NCBI GenBank assembly: GCA_934095825.1
Contig: CAKOKQ010000006.1
Location: 1-64,000, forward strand
Direction of reading: 5' to 3'
Source of the DNA: an uncultured Bacilli bacterium
Lineage (GTDB): Bacteria; Bacillota_I; Bacilli_A; RF39; UBA660
Length of the DNA: 64,000 nt
The translations under genes and the position numbers were made by a program. This document shows, piece after piece, positions 26,633 to 35,901 of this stretch. The notes beneath the pieces are model-generated. The model saw only the letters and a list, made by a program, of their open reading frames with translations, made no database searches and was not told the DNA's origin. Position 1 is the first letter of the stretch. Every line of letters begins with the position of its first letter.

Positions 26633-26899
26633 ATGAAAGATACTTTTTTACCGATTGGTAGTGTTGTTTTACTTACAAATACTTTAAAAAAAGTTATGAT
26701 AACTGGTTATTTAGTAGTTTCAAATAATAATTCCAAGATTATTTATGATTATGCTGGATGCATGTATCCAGAAGGTGTAATATCTAGTGAACAAGTTATT
26801 GTTTTTAATAGAAATCAAATAAAAGAGGTAATACATATGGGATTAGAAAGTTTGGAAGAAAAAAATCTTGTTGATAAACTCATGAATTATACTAATTAA
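26633..26899 (+). CDS. DUF4176 protein, T7SS effector-associated (copy 1)
   Basis: 88 residues. Hallmarks are FLPIGSVVLL near the start, KKVMITGYLVV, and YDYAGCMYPEGVISSEQVIVFN, the DUF4176 pattern; a second member lies at 36662. DUF4176 proteins are encoded beside T7SS effectors in Bacillota, and members have been described as chaperone-like partners for effector N-termini (family knowledge). It ends 17 bases before a large effector gene with a good RBS, so the two are one transcript. A secretion-chaperone role for the ADP-ribosyltransferase-type effector downstream is inference. Confidence 0.85.
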   Translation: MKDTFLPIGSVVLLTNTLKKVMITGYLVVSNNNSKIIYDYAGCMYPEGVISSEQVIVFNRNQIKEVIHMGLESLEEKNLVDKLMNYTN

Positions 26900-26916
26900 G
26901 TTTGGAGGAAAGAAAA

Positions 26917-29454
26917 ATGTTAGATATTAGTAACAATTTAAATTCTAGTTTAGGTAAAAAAGATTTATCTATATCTAATTTTCAAAATAATACAGCTACT
27001 TCTTTAAATAATAATATTAGTAATTTAAGTTCTAATACTGTTTTCGATTCCAATAATACTAATAAAGCTGAGGTTGAATATTTTGCTTTTTCTGATATAA
27101 CGAATGAATTAAAAAAAGATGTGGCGACTGCTGGGGTTATTGCTACATCAATTACAAGCGGAGTTTTAAAAGTAGGGGAAAATATTCTTAATGGTATTGC
27201 TTATGTTTCGACAAATGCTATTTCCTTAACCGCTAAGTTATTAGGACAAAATGAATTTAGTGAGGCATTAGATGCCAAATTAAATGAATATTTAGCAAAA
27301 GATAAAATTTCTAATATTCAAAATAATATATATACTAATACTAATTTAGGAAAAAGCATCAATGATTATTCTTATATTAAATTTGATAGTGATATTGCCA
27401 GCAAGATATCAGAAGTATCATCTACTATAACCAGCGCTATTGCAGCTTGTGGCGCTACTCTTTTAGTTGGTGGTTTTGCATCTCCTATTATTGGAGCTTT
27501 ATCTGGAATTGGTTCCTCAGCATCTAGTAATGCTCAAAATGATGCTCATGGTATTATTGCTACAGCAATGATTTTAGTTAGTGGTGTTTTAAATGGTATT
27601 TCTTGGCAGGCTAGTGGCAATTTATATTCAACATTTTATAAAGAGATAACAAATTCTATAGGACAAGTTGGAATTAAACAAACAGGTGCTATTTTTGCTA
27701 AAAGTGTTGCAAATAAAGATTTTGTTGTTAAATGGCTAAAATCTTCATTTACTGATATTGGTAATTATATTAGTACTGGTTTAATGAGTGCCAATGAGTT
27801 AATCCCCTTTATTACTGGAGAAAAAGAAGTTACAGTAGATAATTGCCTCGATGTTTTGGGAAAAGTTGCTATTAATTTTGGCTTTAATGTTTTAGAAGAT
27901 GGATTTCGCGGTTCTCTTCAAAATTATAGTGCTACACAAATTGAACTTAGAAGAATTGCTCGTCAGAATAAAATTGACGAGTATAAGGCATTAAAAGAAA
28001 AAATGTCTACAGATGGTTATATATCTTTTTTAGATGATTTTTTAAATGATCGTACGACTACAGTAACAGATGAGTCTTATGAATATATGGGACTTTATTC
28101 TAAATTAATGGAATTAAAAAAAGAAATATCTGGCTTTGATGATATTCCAGATGATATTGATTTGAATTTTGATCCAGAAGTATTTGTTAATCAAAGAGCT
28201 ATTATGCGCCAAAAGGAAATTGATGATTATAATAATGCTTTGGAATTTAGCAATTTATTAAGCAAACATCCTAGTATTTCTGGTTTTCTTAATTCTTTAA
28301 AGGCTAATGGTTTAAGTAATGAAGAAATTAAAGATTTAATTCCTGATTATGAAAAATATAGTGAGTTACTAAATAATATTAATGCTAATGATGTTCCTGA
28401 ATATAATAATATGTTAAAAAAATTGAGTGAAGGCAGTGATGAGCATGTTTTAGGAGCCAGTCTTCAGGAATATATTTCTAAACAAATAAAAAAATTAATG
28501 GTTGATATTAATCCTGATTCAAAGGCTGACTTACAAAAATTATTAGATAATCTAGAGACGGAAAAAATATTAGAATTCACTCCTGATGAGCTTTATTCCA
28601 CTCAATATTATACGGGATATGGTTATAATTCTATTAATTGTGCTTTGCGTGGGATAGGAGACTATAATAATAATGATTTTACTCAGGAAAGAATAGCTGA
28701 TATTATGTCTGTTATAGAGAAAAGTAATGGTTTAGATAGTGATAGAATTTTATATCGTGGACTTCGTAAGGCAAATATTTTTGAAGGATTATTGCAAGAT
28801 GTTGATTTTCGAGATCCGGATGCTATTTATGCAGCACTTAAAGGTACGGAAGGTATCAAATTGACAGATAAAGGTTTTATGTCAACAGCTAAAAGCATGA
28901 ATGGTGTCATGAATGGTAATATAACAATGGAAATAATTGCTCCCAAAGGTACAAAAGGAATTGATGTTCAAAATTTCAGTACTTGTTTGGGTGAAGAAGA
29001 ATTTATATTAAGCCCTAATACCCAGTTATTAATAACTGATGTTTCAATGGGATTAGGTCATGATGGTAATAAATCGGTTATTGTTAAGTGTCTTGTTGAT
29101 CAAGTTGATGTTGCAACTAGTAAGGCTAATTATGAGGGAACAATTTTAGATAAATATATAACTCAGTATAAAACTCTTCTTGATTTTGCTGATAATAATA
29201 TGAAATTCACTTTAATGGGTGATTATGAATATTCTTCTCATGATTTAGAAGAGATATTTAATGGCTTTGATGCTAAAACACAGGAAGCTTTTGCTAATAT
29301 GGAATTGGAAGATAGTCATTGGGAACCTTTTGATAATTTTGAACTCTTGTTTAGAAGTTTTCAAAGGTCTGAATATCAAACTGGTAAAGCCATCGATGCT
29401 TTAAGAGAAAGAGTAGAAATGCTAATTAATTTTAAGGAGAAAATATCAAAATGA
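26917..29454 (+). CDS. T7SS effector with ADP-ribosyltransferase domain
   Basis: 845 residues from ATG 26917, just after GGAGGAAAG (the TTG at 26902 is inside the RBS). Residues 1-50 are Asn/Ser-rich, then EVEYFAFSDI, echoing the ETMDFSD motif of the other effectors. Hydrophobic stretches follow (about 60-100 and 150-260, with CGATLLVGGFASPIIGALSGIG). The C-terminal third has the R-S-E pattern of exoenzyme-type mono-ADP-ribosyltransferases: RILYRGL near 610, GFMSTA near 653 and GEEEFIL (ExE) near 692, then NTQLLITDV. It would transfer ADP-ribose from NAD to a target in a rival or host cell. The target is unknown. DUF4176 precedes it; a 56-residue protein follows with ATGA overlap. Confidence 0.85.
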   Translation: MLDISNNLNSSLGKKDLSISNFQNNTATSLNNNISNLSSNTVFDSNNTNKAEVEYFAFSDITNELKKDVATAGVIATSITSGVLKVGENILNGIAYVSTNAISLTAKLLGQNEFSEALDAKLNEYLAKDKISNIQNNIYTNTNLGKSINDYSYIKFDSDIASKISEVSSTITSAIAACGATLLVGGFASPIIGALSGIGSSASSNAQNDAHGIIATAMILVSGVLNGISWQASGNLYSTFYKEITNSIGQVGIKQTGAIFAKSVANKDFVVKWLKSSFTDIGNYISTGLMSANELIPFITGEKEVTVDNCLDVLGKVAINFGFNVLEDGFRGSLQNYSATQIELRRIARQNKIDEYKALKEKMSTDGYISFLDDFLNDRTTTVTDESYEYMGLYSKLMELKKEISGFDDIPDDIDLNFDPEVFVNQRAIMRQKEIDDYNNALEFSNLLSKHPSISGFLNSLKANGLSNEEIKDLIPDYEKYSELLNNINANDVPEYNNMLKKLSEGSDEHVLGASLQEYISKQIKKLMVDINPDSKADLQKLLDNLETEKILEFTPDELYSTQYYTGYGYNSINCALRGIGDYNNNDFTQERIADIMSVIEKSNGLDSDRILYRGLRKANIFEGLLQDVDFRDPDAIYAALKGTEGIKLTDKGFMSTAKSMNGVMNGNITMEIIAPKGTKGIDVQNFSTCLGEEEFILSPNTQLLITDVSMGLGHDGNKSVIVKCLVDQVDVATSKANYEGTILDKYITQYKTLLDFADNNMKFTLMGDYEYSSHDLEEIFNGFDAKTQEAFANMELEDSHWEPFDNFELLFRSFQRSEYQTGKAIDALRERVEMLINFKEKISK

Positions 29455-29621
29455 TAGATGATAAAAAAGAAGTTACTAAAGAATATATTGAAAGAATAAA
29501 TGACAGTGCTGGTTTACAAATTGTGGCAAAGACTGATGAAGAAAGAAAGAAAATTTTAAAACGACTAGAGGCCCGTAAGCAACAGCTGTTAGAGGAATTA
29601 GAAAAGAAAAGAAGAAGATGA
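29451..29621 (+). CDS. 56-aa charged protein, candidate immunity or accessory factor
   Basis: This short gene overlaps the end of the ADP-ribosyltransferase gene by ATGA and has a strong RBS, AAGGAGA at 29433-29439. The product is highly charged (Lys, Glu, Arg) and helical, with EERKKILKRLEARKQQLLEELEKK near its end. It is followed directly by a terminator whose stem starts at the last codons, so toxin and small gene share a transcript. The position suits an immunity protein, but a coiled coil of this size could equally be an adaptor. No family recognised. Confidence 0.65.
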   Translation: MIDDKKEVTKEYIERINDSAGLQIVAKTDEERKKILKRLEARKQQLLEELEKKRRR

Positions 29622-29648
29622 GATTTCATTTTGTCCATCTTCTTTTTT
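29612..29648 (+). terminator. Terminator after ADP-ribosyltransferase cassette
   Basis: Stem AAGAAGATG/CATCTTCTT (29612-29620 with 29636-29644), loop of 15 bases, then a T-run. It separates the first effector cassette from essC. Confidence 0.75.
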
Positions 29649-29711
29649 ATATTTATCCTTTTTAAACTAATTAATTTATGATAAAATTAAGAAGAATAGG
29701 ATTGGATTAGT

Positions 29712-32700
29712 ATGAAGATAGATTTATATACAAATGAAAAGATTTTTACTTTTACTTTGCCAAATATTATGCAAGGAATTTATAAATTTGATATGGATAA
29801 GGAACAACCTTACAAATTAATTAATATCGAGGCTAGAGATAATAATTGGATTTTATATTCAACTCCATATGTAAATGTTTTAGAAGGAAATGCCCCTATT
29901 TTAGAAACGATTATTGTTTCTGGTAAATATTATTTTTTGAAAAGAGAAGATAAGACTTATCTTATAAGAGTTAGTACTTTATATGATGATTCTATTAAAT
30001 ACTTTGCTTATAATGGTAATTTAGAATTTAATATAAGTAATAATAAGAATAGTAGTATTGTCATCAATAATCCTTTAATAACTGGTGATGTAGGTAAAGT
30101 TTATGTCGAAAATAATAATATTGTTCTAGAATTAACAAAGAAAATTCCCGTGTATTTAAATAATTTAATTATAAATGATAAAAAAAGTATTATTCGTTTT
30201 GGCGATTATTTAGATATTTATGGCTTTAAAATATATTTTCTTTATAATATGATTATCATGAATAATCCCAATAATTCTGTTTATGTTTATGAAGATAGAT
30301 GCAACTTAAAAGTAGCTAATTTGCCAAAACCAACAGACCCTAAAGATTTAGACATTATTGAAACGGATTTATATTCAAAAGATGATTATTTTTCTAAATC
30401 TCCGCGTTTGCGCCGTAAAATAGAAGAAAAAGAAATTACTTTATCACCACCCCCAGGAAGAACGGAAAATACGGAACCACCTTTATTCTTAGTTTTAGCT
30501 CCTATGCTTACAATGGCAGCGGTATCGTTTGCTAATACCTTAAATACTTTTGTAAAACTTACTAAAGGCGAGACTACTTGGGCTCAAAGTTGGCCGACAA
30601 TTCTTAGTGGCATTGCTATGCTTTTATCCAGCCTGTTATGGCCTTTACTAACAAGAATCTTTAATAAAATCGTTCAATTTCAACGCAATATCATGATTAC
30701 CCATAAATATAGCAGGTATTTAAATTCGAAACGCAAAGAATTAAATCTAGAACGCAACTTACAAAAAGAAATTTTACTAGAAAATTTAATACCTTTACGC
30801 GAAATTGTAGAAATTATAAATAATGGTAAGCTTACTTTCTGGGATAAAAGAGTAGAGCAAGATGATTTTCTAACAGTTCGTATTGGTACAGGTAATGAGA
30901 CTATGCAAGTAAAAATTAATTATCCTGAAGATGGCTTTACTATTGATGATGACAAACTAAAAAAAGAAGCGGATAAGTTAATAAAAGAATATAAATATAT
31001 CGAAGATGTTCCGATTGGCTATTCTTTTTATACTGGTAAAATCACAGGTATATTGGGTAATACTTCTAAAAAATATCCCTTTATCAATAATGTTTTATTA
31101 CAACTTTTAGCTTATTATACATATGAAGATTTAAAAATAGTGGTATTTACTAACGAATCTTTAAAAAATCATTGGGACTATTTAAAGTATACTAATCATA
31201 ATTTTTCTAATGATAAAGAAATTAGATTTTTTGCAAGTGATATTGAAGAAGCAAAAAGACTTAATGAATATTTAAATTATGAATATCAAAGAAAAGTAGC
31301 ATCTCATAGTGATGAAGGACCAAAAAGTCCTTACTATTTAGTAATTATTGATGATTTTGCGATGGTTAAAAACTTAAATGTAATTAAAAGTATTTGTGAA
31401 GATAAAGATAACAATGATTTTAGTTTAATTATTTTAGAAGAGCAAATGTCAAGATTGCCAAGTAAATGTGATAATTTTATTCTTTTAGGGGATAATGATT
31501 CTAATTTACTTAAGAATTCGTTTGAAAATCAGGAAAATATTAAATTTAAAGATGAAGTTGAACCTTATATTGATATGATGTGGGTAGCAAGAAAGGTTAG
31601 TAATGTTCCCATTGAATTTGAGGGGGAATCAGGTAGCCTACCTAACTCTTTAACTTTCTTAGAAATGGAAAATGTTAGTAAGACTTCTGGTCTTAATATT
31701 ATGAGTCGTTGGCAAGCCAATGATTCGACTATTAGTTTGAAAACCGAAGTCGGTGTTGATAGTGATGGTAATTTAATGTATTTAGATTTACATGAAAAGT
31801 ATCATGGCCCCCATGGTCTTATTGCTGGTATGACTGGTTCGGGTAAATCAGAATTTATTATTACTTATGTTTTATCTCTTGCTATGAATTATAGTCCTAA
31901 TGATGTAGCGTTTATCTTAATCGACTATAAAGGTGGTGGCCTTGCTTATGCGTTTGAAAATAAAGCAACGGGGGTAAAACTTCCACATTTAGCGGGGACT
32001 ATTACCAACCTTGATAAATCGGAACTTGACCGTACTTTAGTTAGTATTGATAGTGAAATTAAAAGAAGACAAAGAGTGTTTAATGAGGCAAGGGACGCTT
32101 TAGGGGAAAGTACTATTGATATTTATAAATATCAAAAATTCTTTAAAGAAGGGCGCTTACAAGAACCAGTTCCACATTTATTTATTATTTGTGATGAGTT
32201 TGCTGAATTAAAAAGTCAGCAACCAGATTTTATGGATGATTTAATTTCTGTTGCTCGTATTGGTCGTTCATTAGGAGTCCATCTAATTTTGGCAACCCAA
32301 AAACCTAGTGGTGTTGTTAATGACCAAATTTGGTCTAATACAAAATTTAGAGTATGTTTAAAAGTTCAAACTGCTGAGGATAGTAACGAAATGTTAAAGA
32401 AACCAGATGCCGCCTTATTAAAGCAGACAGGTCGTTTCTACCTCCAAGTTGGTTATGATGAATATTTTGCGATGGGACAATCTGCGTGGTGTGGAGCCAA
32501 ATATTACCCAAGTGATTTAGTTATTAAAGAAGTTGATAAATCAATTCAATTTATTAATGATGTTGGTGTTTCCTTAAAGAGTATTCAGGCTGGTAAATCG
32601 GTTAAAGTAGCCTCCGATGGTGAACAATTAAAAGCTATTATGAATGAAATTATTAATACGGCTAATACCTTGCATGTAAGTGCTAAGCGCTTATGGTTAG

Positions 32701-34274
32701 ATTCAATTCCTGAAAATATTTTAATTGATAATTTGAATCAAAAATATGATTATCATCCTGATAATGACTTAAGTATTATTATTGGTGAATATGATGCTCC
32801 TGAATCGCAAAGCATTGGGGTTTTAAAGTATTCTTTAATTAAAAATGGAAATACTCTAATTTATGGAAATGATGAAGAAGAAAGAGAAAAACTATTAAGA
32901 ACTATTTGCTACGGTTACTTAACAAATTATCGTACTAATAAATTTAATCTTTATGGTATAGACTTCGGTAGTGAATCTTTAAGAATATTTGAATCTTTTA
33001 ATCAGGTTGGTGGCTTTGTCTATGCAGGAGAAGAAGAAAAAGAAAATAATCTTTTAAAGATGATAAACTTAGAAATTAAAAAACGCAAGAAGTTATTAAT
33101 ACCTTATGGAGGTTTATTAGATAAATATAATGAGACTGCTAATATGCCTTTAAGCAATATTTTGTTTGTTATTAATAACTTTGATGCTGTTATTGAAGAA
33201 AATGATTCCTTAGTAGATGAATTAATTACTATAACCCGTGAATGTCAAAGATATGGTATCTATGTTATTCTTGTGTGCAATAATACCAATGTGGTTTCTA
33301 GAAGACTTTCAATGAACTTCTTAACTAGATATGCTCTTCATTTAACTGATAGTAATGATTATTATAATATCTTTAATGTTCCGGTTAAAATTGAACCGAA
33401 AGCTTATGTTGGCCGTGGTATTGTCTTTACTGAAATTGCCCATGAATTTCAAACGGCGAGTATTGAATCTACTAATGAAGTATGGACAAGTAAAGTTAGT
33501 AATTTAGTAGATACAGTTAATAGTAATAACCCACAAAAAGCTCCAAATATTCCAACTTTACCAGATAAAGTAGCCCTTGATTTAATAACTAAATTTATTA
33601 AATTTCCTAAATTACCAGTTGGTATCATTCGAGATAGTCTTAAAATTGCTAAATTAGATTTTAATGTTTCAAAATCATTAACAATAAGCTCTAATCGTAT
33701 TGAATATACGGTTAACTTTGTAGAAGCTTTAGCAGAATTATCATTGCATATTGATGATCTAGAACCTGTCTTCTTTGATTTAGAAAACATAATCCCAGAC
33801 TTAGATAAAAAGGAATATAATGGTAAGAAATTAATATATTATCGTGATAACTTTAATGAATTAATAACTAAATTAGATGAGTTTGTTAATAATGTTCCTA
33901 ATGATAATAAGTATTTATTTATCTTTTATGGATTAAGTAAGCTAAAAAATATTATAAGTCCAATTAGTAATTTAGAAAAATTTATTGATTCTTCTCTAAA
34001 GAAAGATAATATTTATATGTTAATTATAGATGCTGCTAAAAACTTAAAAGGTATTGAGTATGATGGTTTTTATGGTAAAATTAAAAATAATACGGATGGT
34101 TTATGGATTGGCCGTGGTATTCAAGACCAAAGTGTCTTTAGAATTAATAAGATAGTAAAAGAAAAGTCTAGTGAAGATATTGATTATGGTTATATTATTA
34201 GTGATGGCGACTGTAGTAAAGTTAAGTTAATATCTTTCTCTGATTTTAAAATAGAGGATGATGATAATGAATAA
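29712..34274 (+). CDS. essC: T7SS membrane ATPase EssC/YukB
   Basis: 1,520 residues, the usual EssC size. The N-terminal ~230 residues are FHA-like beta-rich. Two membrane segments follow (about 255-280, LFLVLAPMLTMAAVSF, and 293-317, ILSGIAMLLSSLLWPLL). Then come three FtsK/SpoIIIE-type domains: the first active one has Walker A GMTGSGKSEF near 705 and Walker B LFIICDEFAEL near 825; the second is near 1045 with a degenerate P-loop (IYGNDEEEREK); the third, at the C-terminus, is also degenerate. EssC drives export of WXG100 proteins and toxins. It overlaps the EsaB-like gene. This is the anchor that identifies the locus as T7SS. Confidence 0.95.
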   Translation: MKIDLYTNEKIFTFTLPNIMQGIYKFDMDKEQPYKLINIEARDNNWILYSTPYVNVLEGNAPILETIIVSGKYYFLKREDKTYLIRVSTLYDDSIKYFAYNGNLEFNISNNKNSSIVINNPLITGDVGKVYVENNNIVLELTKKIPVYLNNLIINDKKSIIRFGDYLDIYGFKIYFLYNMIIMNNPNNSVYVYEDRCNLKVANLPKPTDPKDLDIIETDLYSKDDYFSKSPRLRRKIEEKEITLSPPPGRTENTEPPLFLVLAPMLTMAAVSFANTLNTFVKLTKGETTWAQSWPTILSGIAMLLSSLLWPLLTRIFNKIVQFQRNIMITHKYSRYLNSKRKELNLERNLQKEILLENLIPLREIVEIINNGKLTFWDKRVEQDDFLTVRIGTGNETMQVKINYPEDGFTIDDDKLKKEADKLIKEYKYIEDVPIGYSFYTGKITGILGNTSKKYPFINNVLLQLLAYYTYEDLKIVVFTNESLKNHWDYLKYTNHNFSNDKEIRFFASDIEEAKRLNEYLNYEYQRKVASHSDEGPKSPYYLVIIDDFAMVKNLNVIKSICEDKDNNDFSLIILEEQMSRLPSKCDNFILLGDNDSNLLKNSFENQENIKFKDEVEPYIDMMWVARKVSNVPIEFEGESGSLPNSLTFLEMENVSKTSGLNIMSRWQANDSTISLKTEVGVDSDGNLMYLDLHEKYHGPHGLIAGMTGSGKSEFIITYVLSLAMNYSPNDVAFILIDYKGGGLAYAFENKATGVKLPHLAGTITNLDKSELDRTLVSIDSEIKRRQRVFNEARDALGESTIDIYKYQKFFKEGRLQEPVPHLFIICDEFAELKSQQPDFMDDLISVARIGRSLGVHLILATQKPSGVVNDQIWSNTKFRVCLKVQTAEDSNEMLKKPDAALLKQTGRFYLQVGYDEYFAMGQSAWCGAKYYPSDLVIKEVDKSIQFINDVGVSLKSIQAGKSVKVASDGEQLKAIMNEIINTANTLHVSAKRLWLDSIPENILIDNLNQKYDYHPDNDLSIIIGEYDAPESQSIGVLKYSLIKNGNTLIYGNDEEEREKLLRTICYGYLTNYRTNKFNLYGIDFGSESLRIFESFNQVGGFVYAGEEEKENNLLKMINLEIKKRKKLLIPYGGLLDKYNETANMPLSNILFVINNFDAVIEENDSLVDELITITRECQRYGIYVILVCNNTNVVSRRLSMNFLTRYALHLTDSNDYYNIFNVPVKIEPKAYVGRGIVFTEIAHEFQTASIESTNEVWTSKVSNLVDTVNSNNPQKAPNIPTLPDKVALDLITKFIKFPKLPVGIIRDSLKIAKLDFNVSKSLTISSNRIEYTVNFVEALAELSLHIDDLEPVFFDLENIIPDLDKKEYNGKKLIYYRDNFNELITKLDEFVNNVPNDNKYLFIFYGLSKLKNIISPISNLEKFIDSSLKKDNIYMLIIDAAKNLKGIEYDGFYGKIKNNTDGLWIGRGIQDQSVFRINKIVKEKSSEDIDYGYIISDGDCSKVKLISFSDFKIEDDDNE

Positions 34275-34566
34275 TAAAGTTTTAGTGAAATTGTTAGTAC
34301 CAGAGTTAAATTCTTCGTTTGATATATTTCTACCAGTTAATGAACTTATTTGGAAAATAAAGAAAATGTTAGTTAAGTCGATTAGCGATTTAACTAACAT
34401 AAAGTTGAATCCTAAGACTGATTATGTTTTAATAAATGCTATTAGTGGTATTTGCTATTCTGATAACATAACTATTCGAACAACCGATATTAGAAATGCA
34501 TCTATTTTAATTCTAGGAACATATAAGTCTCAAGAAAATAGTGATTTCTTTGAAAAAATGATTTAA
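34267..34566 (+). CDS. EsaB/YukD-like ubiquitin-fold protein
   Basis: 99 residues from ATG 34267; AGAGG at 34252-34256 fits this start better than ATG 34258. The pattern is a beta strand (VLVKLLVPELNSSFDIFLP), a helix (NELIWKIKKMLVKSISDL), then beta strands (DYVLINAISGICYSDNITI, ASILILGT), as in the small ubiquitin-like EsaB/YukD proteins encoded in T7SS operons, which regulate or form part of the secretion machine. Sequence identity in this family is low, so position right after essC is part of the evidence. Confidence 0.75.
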   Translation: MNNKVLVKLLVPELNSSFDIFLPVNELIWKIKKMLVKSISDLTNIKLNPKTDYVLINAISGICYSDNITIRTTDIRNASILILGTYKSQENSDFFEKMI

Positions 34567-34578
34567 CAGGAGGCCTTC

Positions 34579-35472
34579 ATGCTTAAAGTGAATTTACATA
34601 ATATTAAAACCATTATAAGTGGTCGTAATAACATTAATACTATTTTAGATAATTATGAAACAGATATATTAGAAATATTTAATACTTTAGAAGATATTTA
34701 TACTAATTGTTGGCAAGATGGGATTAGTCTTCGCTTTAAAGATGAAATGATTATCGAAAAAAGTAATTCCTTGAAATTTTTATCTTGCTTGCAAGAGCGA
34801 AAAAGTTTGATAACTTATATTTATAATAGTTATTTAAAAATTGGGATGACTATTTATTATGAAAAAAATAATAAAGTAGCTTATTTAAATAATTTAAAAA
34901 ATATTATTAGTAGTTTAAAAGTGACTGAAAATAATTTAAGTAATATTTATATCAGTGGTAATACTTATGCTAATAACAACATAAGAGAAACTTTAAGAAA
35001 ATTAAAAAATATTAGGTATAAACTTAATAATTATTATATTAAAGTAACTAATTTAATTAAACAAATTGAAGAAATAGAAAGTAGTATTAAGGCTAAGATT
35101 AATAGTTTAACTGATTATTATGTTAAGACTTTTGAATTTAATATGGATAATTTAAGTACTAAGAATATTGGCTATGCGAAGATGGATGTAAAAGAAGTTC
35201 CTTCTAAACTTAATAGTATGAATAAGTATACTTTAGATGAAGAAGATGTTTTAAAATATTTTATTAATCATCTTAATAGTTTGATAGAAAATTATAATTC
35301 AGAAGATAAAGTAAAGTTAAATGGTGATTTAAATGCTATCAGTAAATATAAAAATGATGTAATAGATAATAGAATTAAATATCGAAGGGTTATTGAAGAA
35401 GTCAAAGACAGATATATTGAAACAGTTAAAAATGTTAAAAGTAGTTTTGATAACGATTTAGGAGAAATATAA
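34579..35472 (+). CDS. Coiled-coil T7SS-associated protein with WXG-like turn
   Basis: 297 residues, almost all helical, with no membrane segment or signal peptide. The N-terminal 75 residues have the size and layout of a WXG100 helical hairpin, with NCWQDGISLRF in the turn region near residue 43. Later parts are Lys/Asn/Ile-rich coiled coil. RBS AGGAGG precedes ATG. It sits between the EsaB-like gene and a small secreted-type protein gene, so a secreted helical partner or a structural component is likely. It does not resemble EssB (no kinase-like fold with membrane segment) or EsaA. Confidence 0.6.
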   Translation: MLKVNLHNIKTIISGRNNINTILDNYETDILEIFNTLEDIYTNCWQDGISLRFKDEMIIEKSNSLKFLSCLQERKSLITYIYNSYLKIGMTIYYEKNNKVAYLNNLKNIISSLKVTENNLSNIYISGNTYANNNIRETLRKLKNIRYKLNNYYIKVTNLIKQIEEIESSIKAKINSLTDYYVKTFEFNMDNLSTKNIGYAKMDVKEVPSKLNSMNKYTLDEEDVLKYFINHLNSLIENYNSEDKVKLNGDLNAISKYKNDVIDNRIKYRRVIEEVKDRYIETVKNVKSSFDNDLGEI

Positions 35473-35475
35473 TAT

Positions 35476-35760
35476 ATGCAAAGTAAAATGTTGTGGGGGA
35501 CTCTTGCTAACCTTGCCTATGCTAGTAGTACGAGTAGCAATCCCAAAAAGATAGATTATTCTTATCAAAGAAGTCAAATCAACAAATGCACATTGGAATT
35601 AGCTAGTATTAATCGTAACTTGAATAATTTAAAAAATTTAGGCAATAGCTTTTTGAAAATTGATAATAAAAGTTATGGAGATAGTGAAATTGCAGGTGCC
35701 CTAAGTGAGATAAAAAGTATTCAAAATGAGTTAGTTAGTATAGCAAATAGTCTAAAATAA
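35476..35760 (+). CDS. Small helical T7SS-associated protein
   Basis: 94 residues, starting three bases after the previous stop, with RBS GGAGAAAT. After a Ser-rich N-terminal 25 residues it is mostly helical (NKCTLELASINRNLNNLKNL ... IKSIQNELVSIANSLK), like half of a WXG/LXG-type hairpin. No signal peptide. It could be a co-secreted partner of the 297-residue protein or of an effector, in the manner of small helical partners of T7SS toxins. Family not recognised. It is the last gene before a strong terminator. Confidence 0.6.
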   Translation: MQSKMLWGTLANLAYASSTSSNPKKIDYSYQRSQINKCTLELASINRNLNNLKNLGNSFLKIDNKSYGDSEIAGALSEIKSIQNELVSIANSLK

Positions 35761-35780
35761 GTGTCAAAAAAATGTCAAAG

Positions 35781-35824
35781 GTAAGTATTTTCTTATGAAT
35801 TTGGTAAGAAAACTTACTTTTTTT
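35781..35824 (+). terminator. Strong terminator at the end of the essC operon
   Basis: Two-part stem GTAAG/CTTAC and TTTTCTTA/TAAGAAAA (35781-35817) with a 2-base bulge, followed by seven or more T. Confidence 0.85.
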
Positions 35825-35826
35825 AT

Positions 35827-35854
35827 TTGCAACTTAAGTTTTAGATGATATAAT
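35827..35854 (+). promoter_or_regulatory. Promoter of the WXG-like substrate gene
   Basis: TTGCAA (35827-35832), 16-base spacer, TATAAT (35849-35854) with TGA before the -10. It gives the substrate gene its own strong promoter, separate from essC. Confidence 0.7.
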
Positions 35855-35901
35855 TTATTCGTATGATAGGTTCAGTCATATAACAATAGGAGGTGCTTTT
35901 T

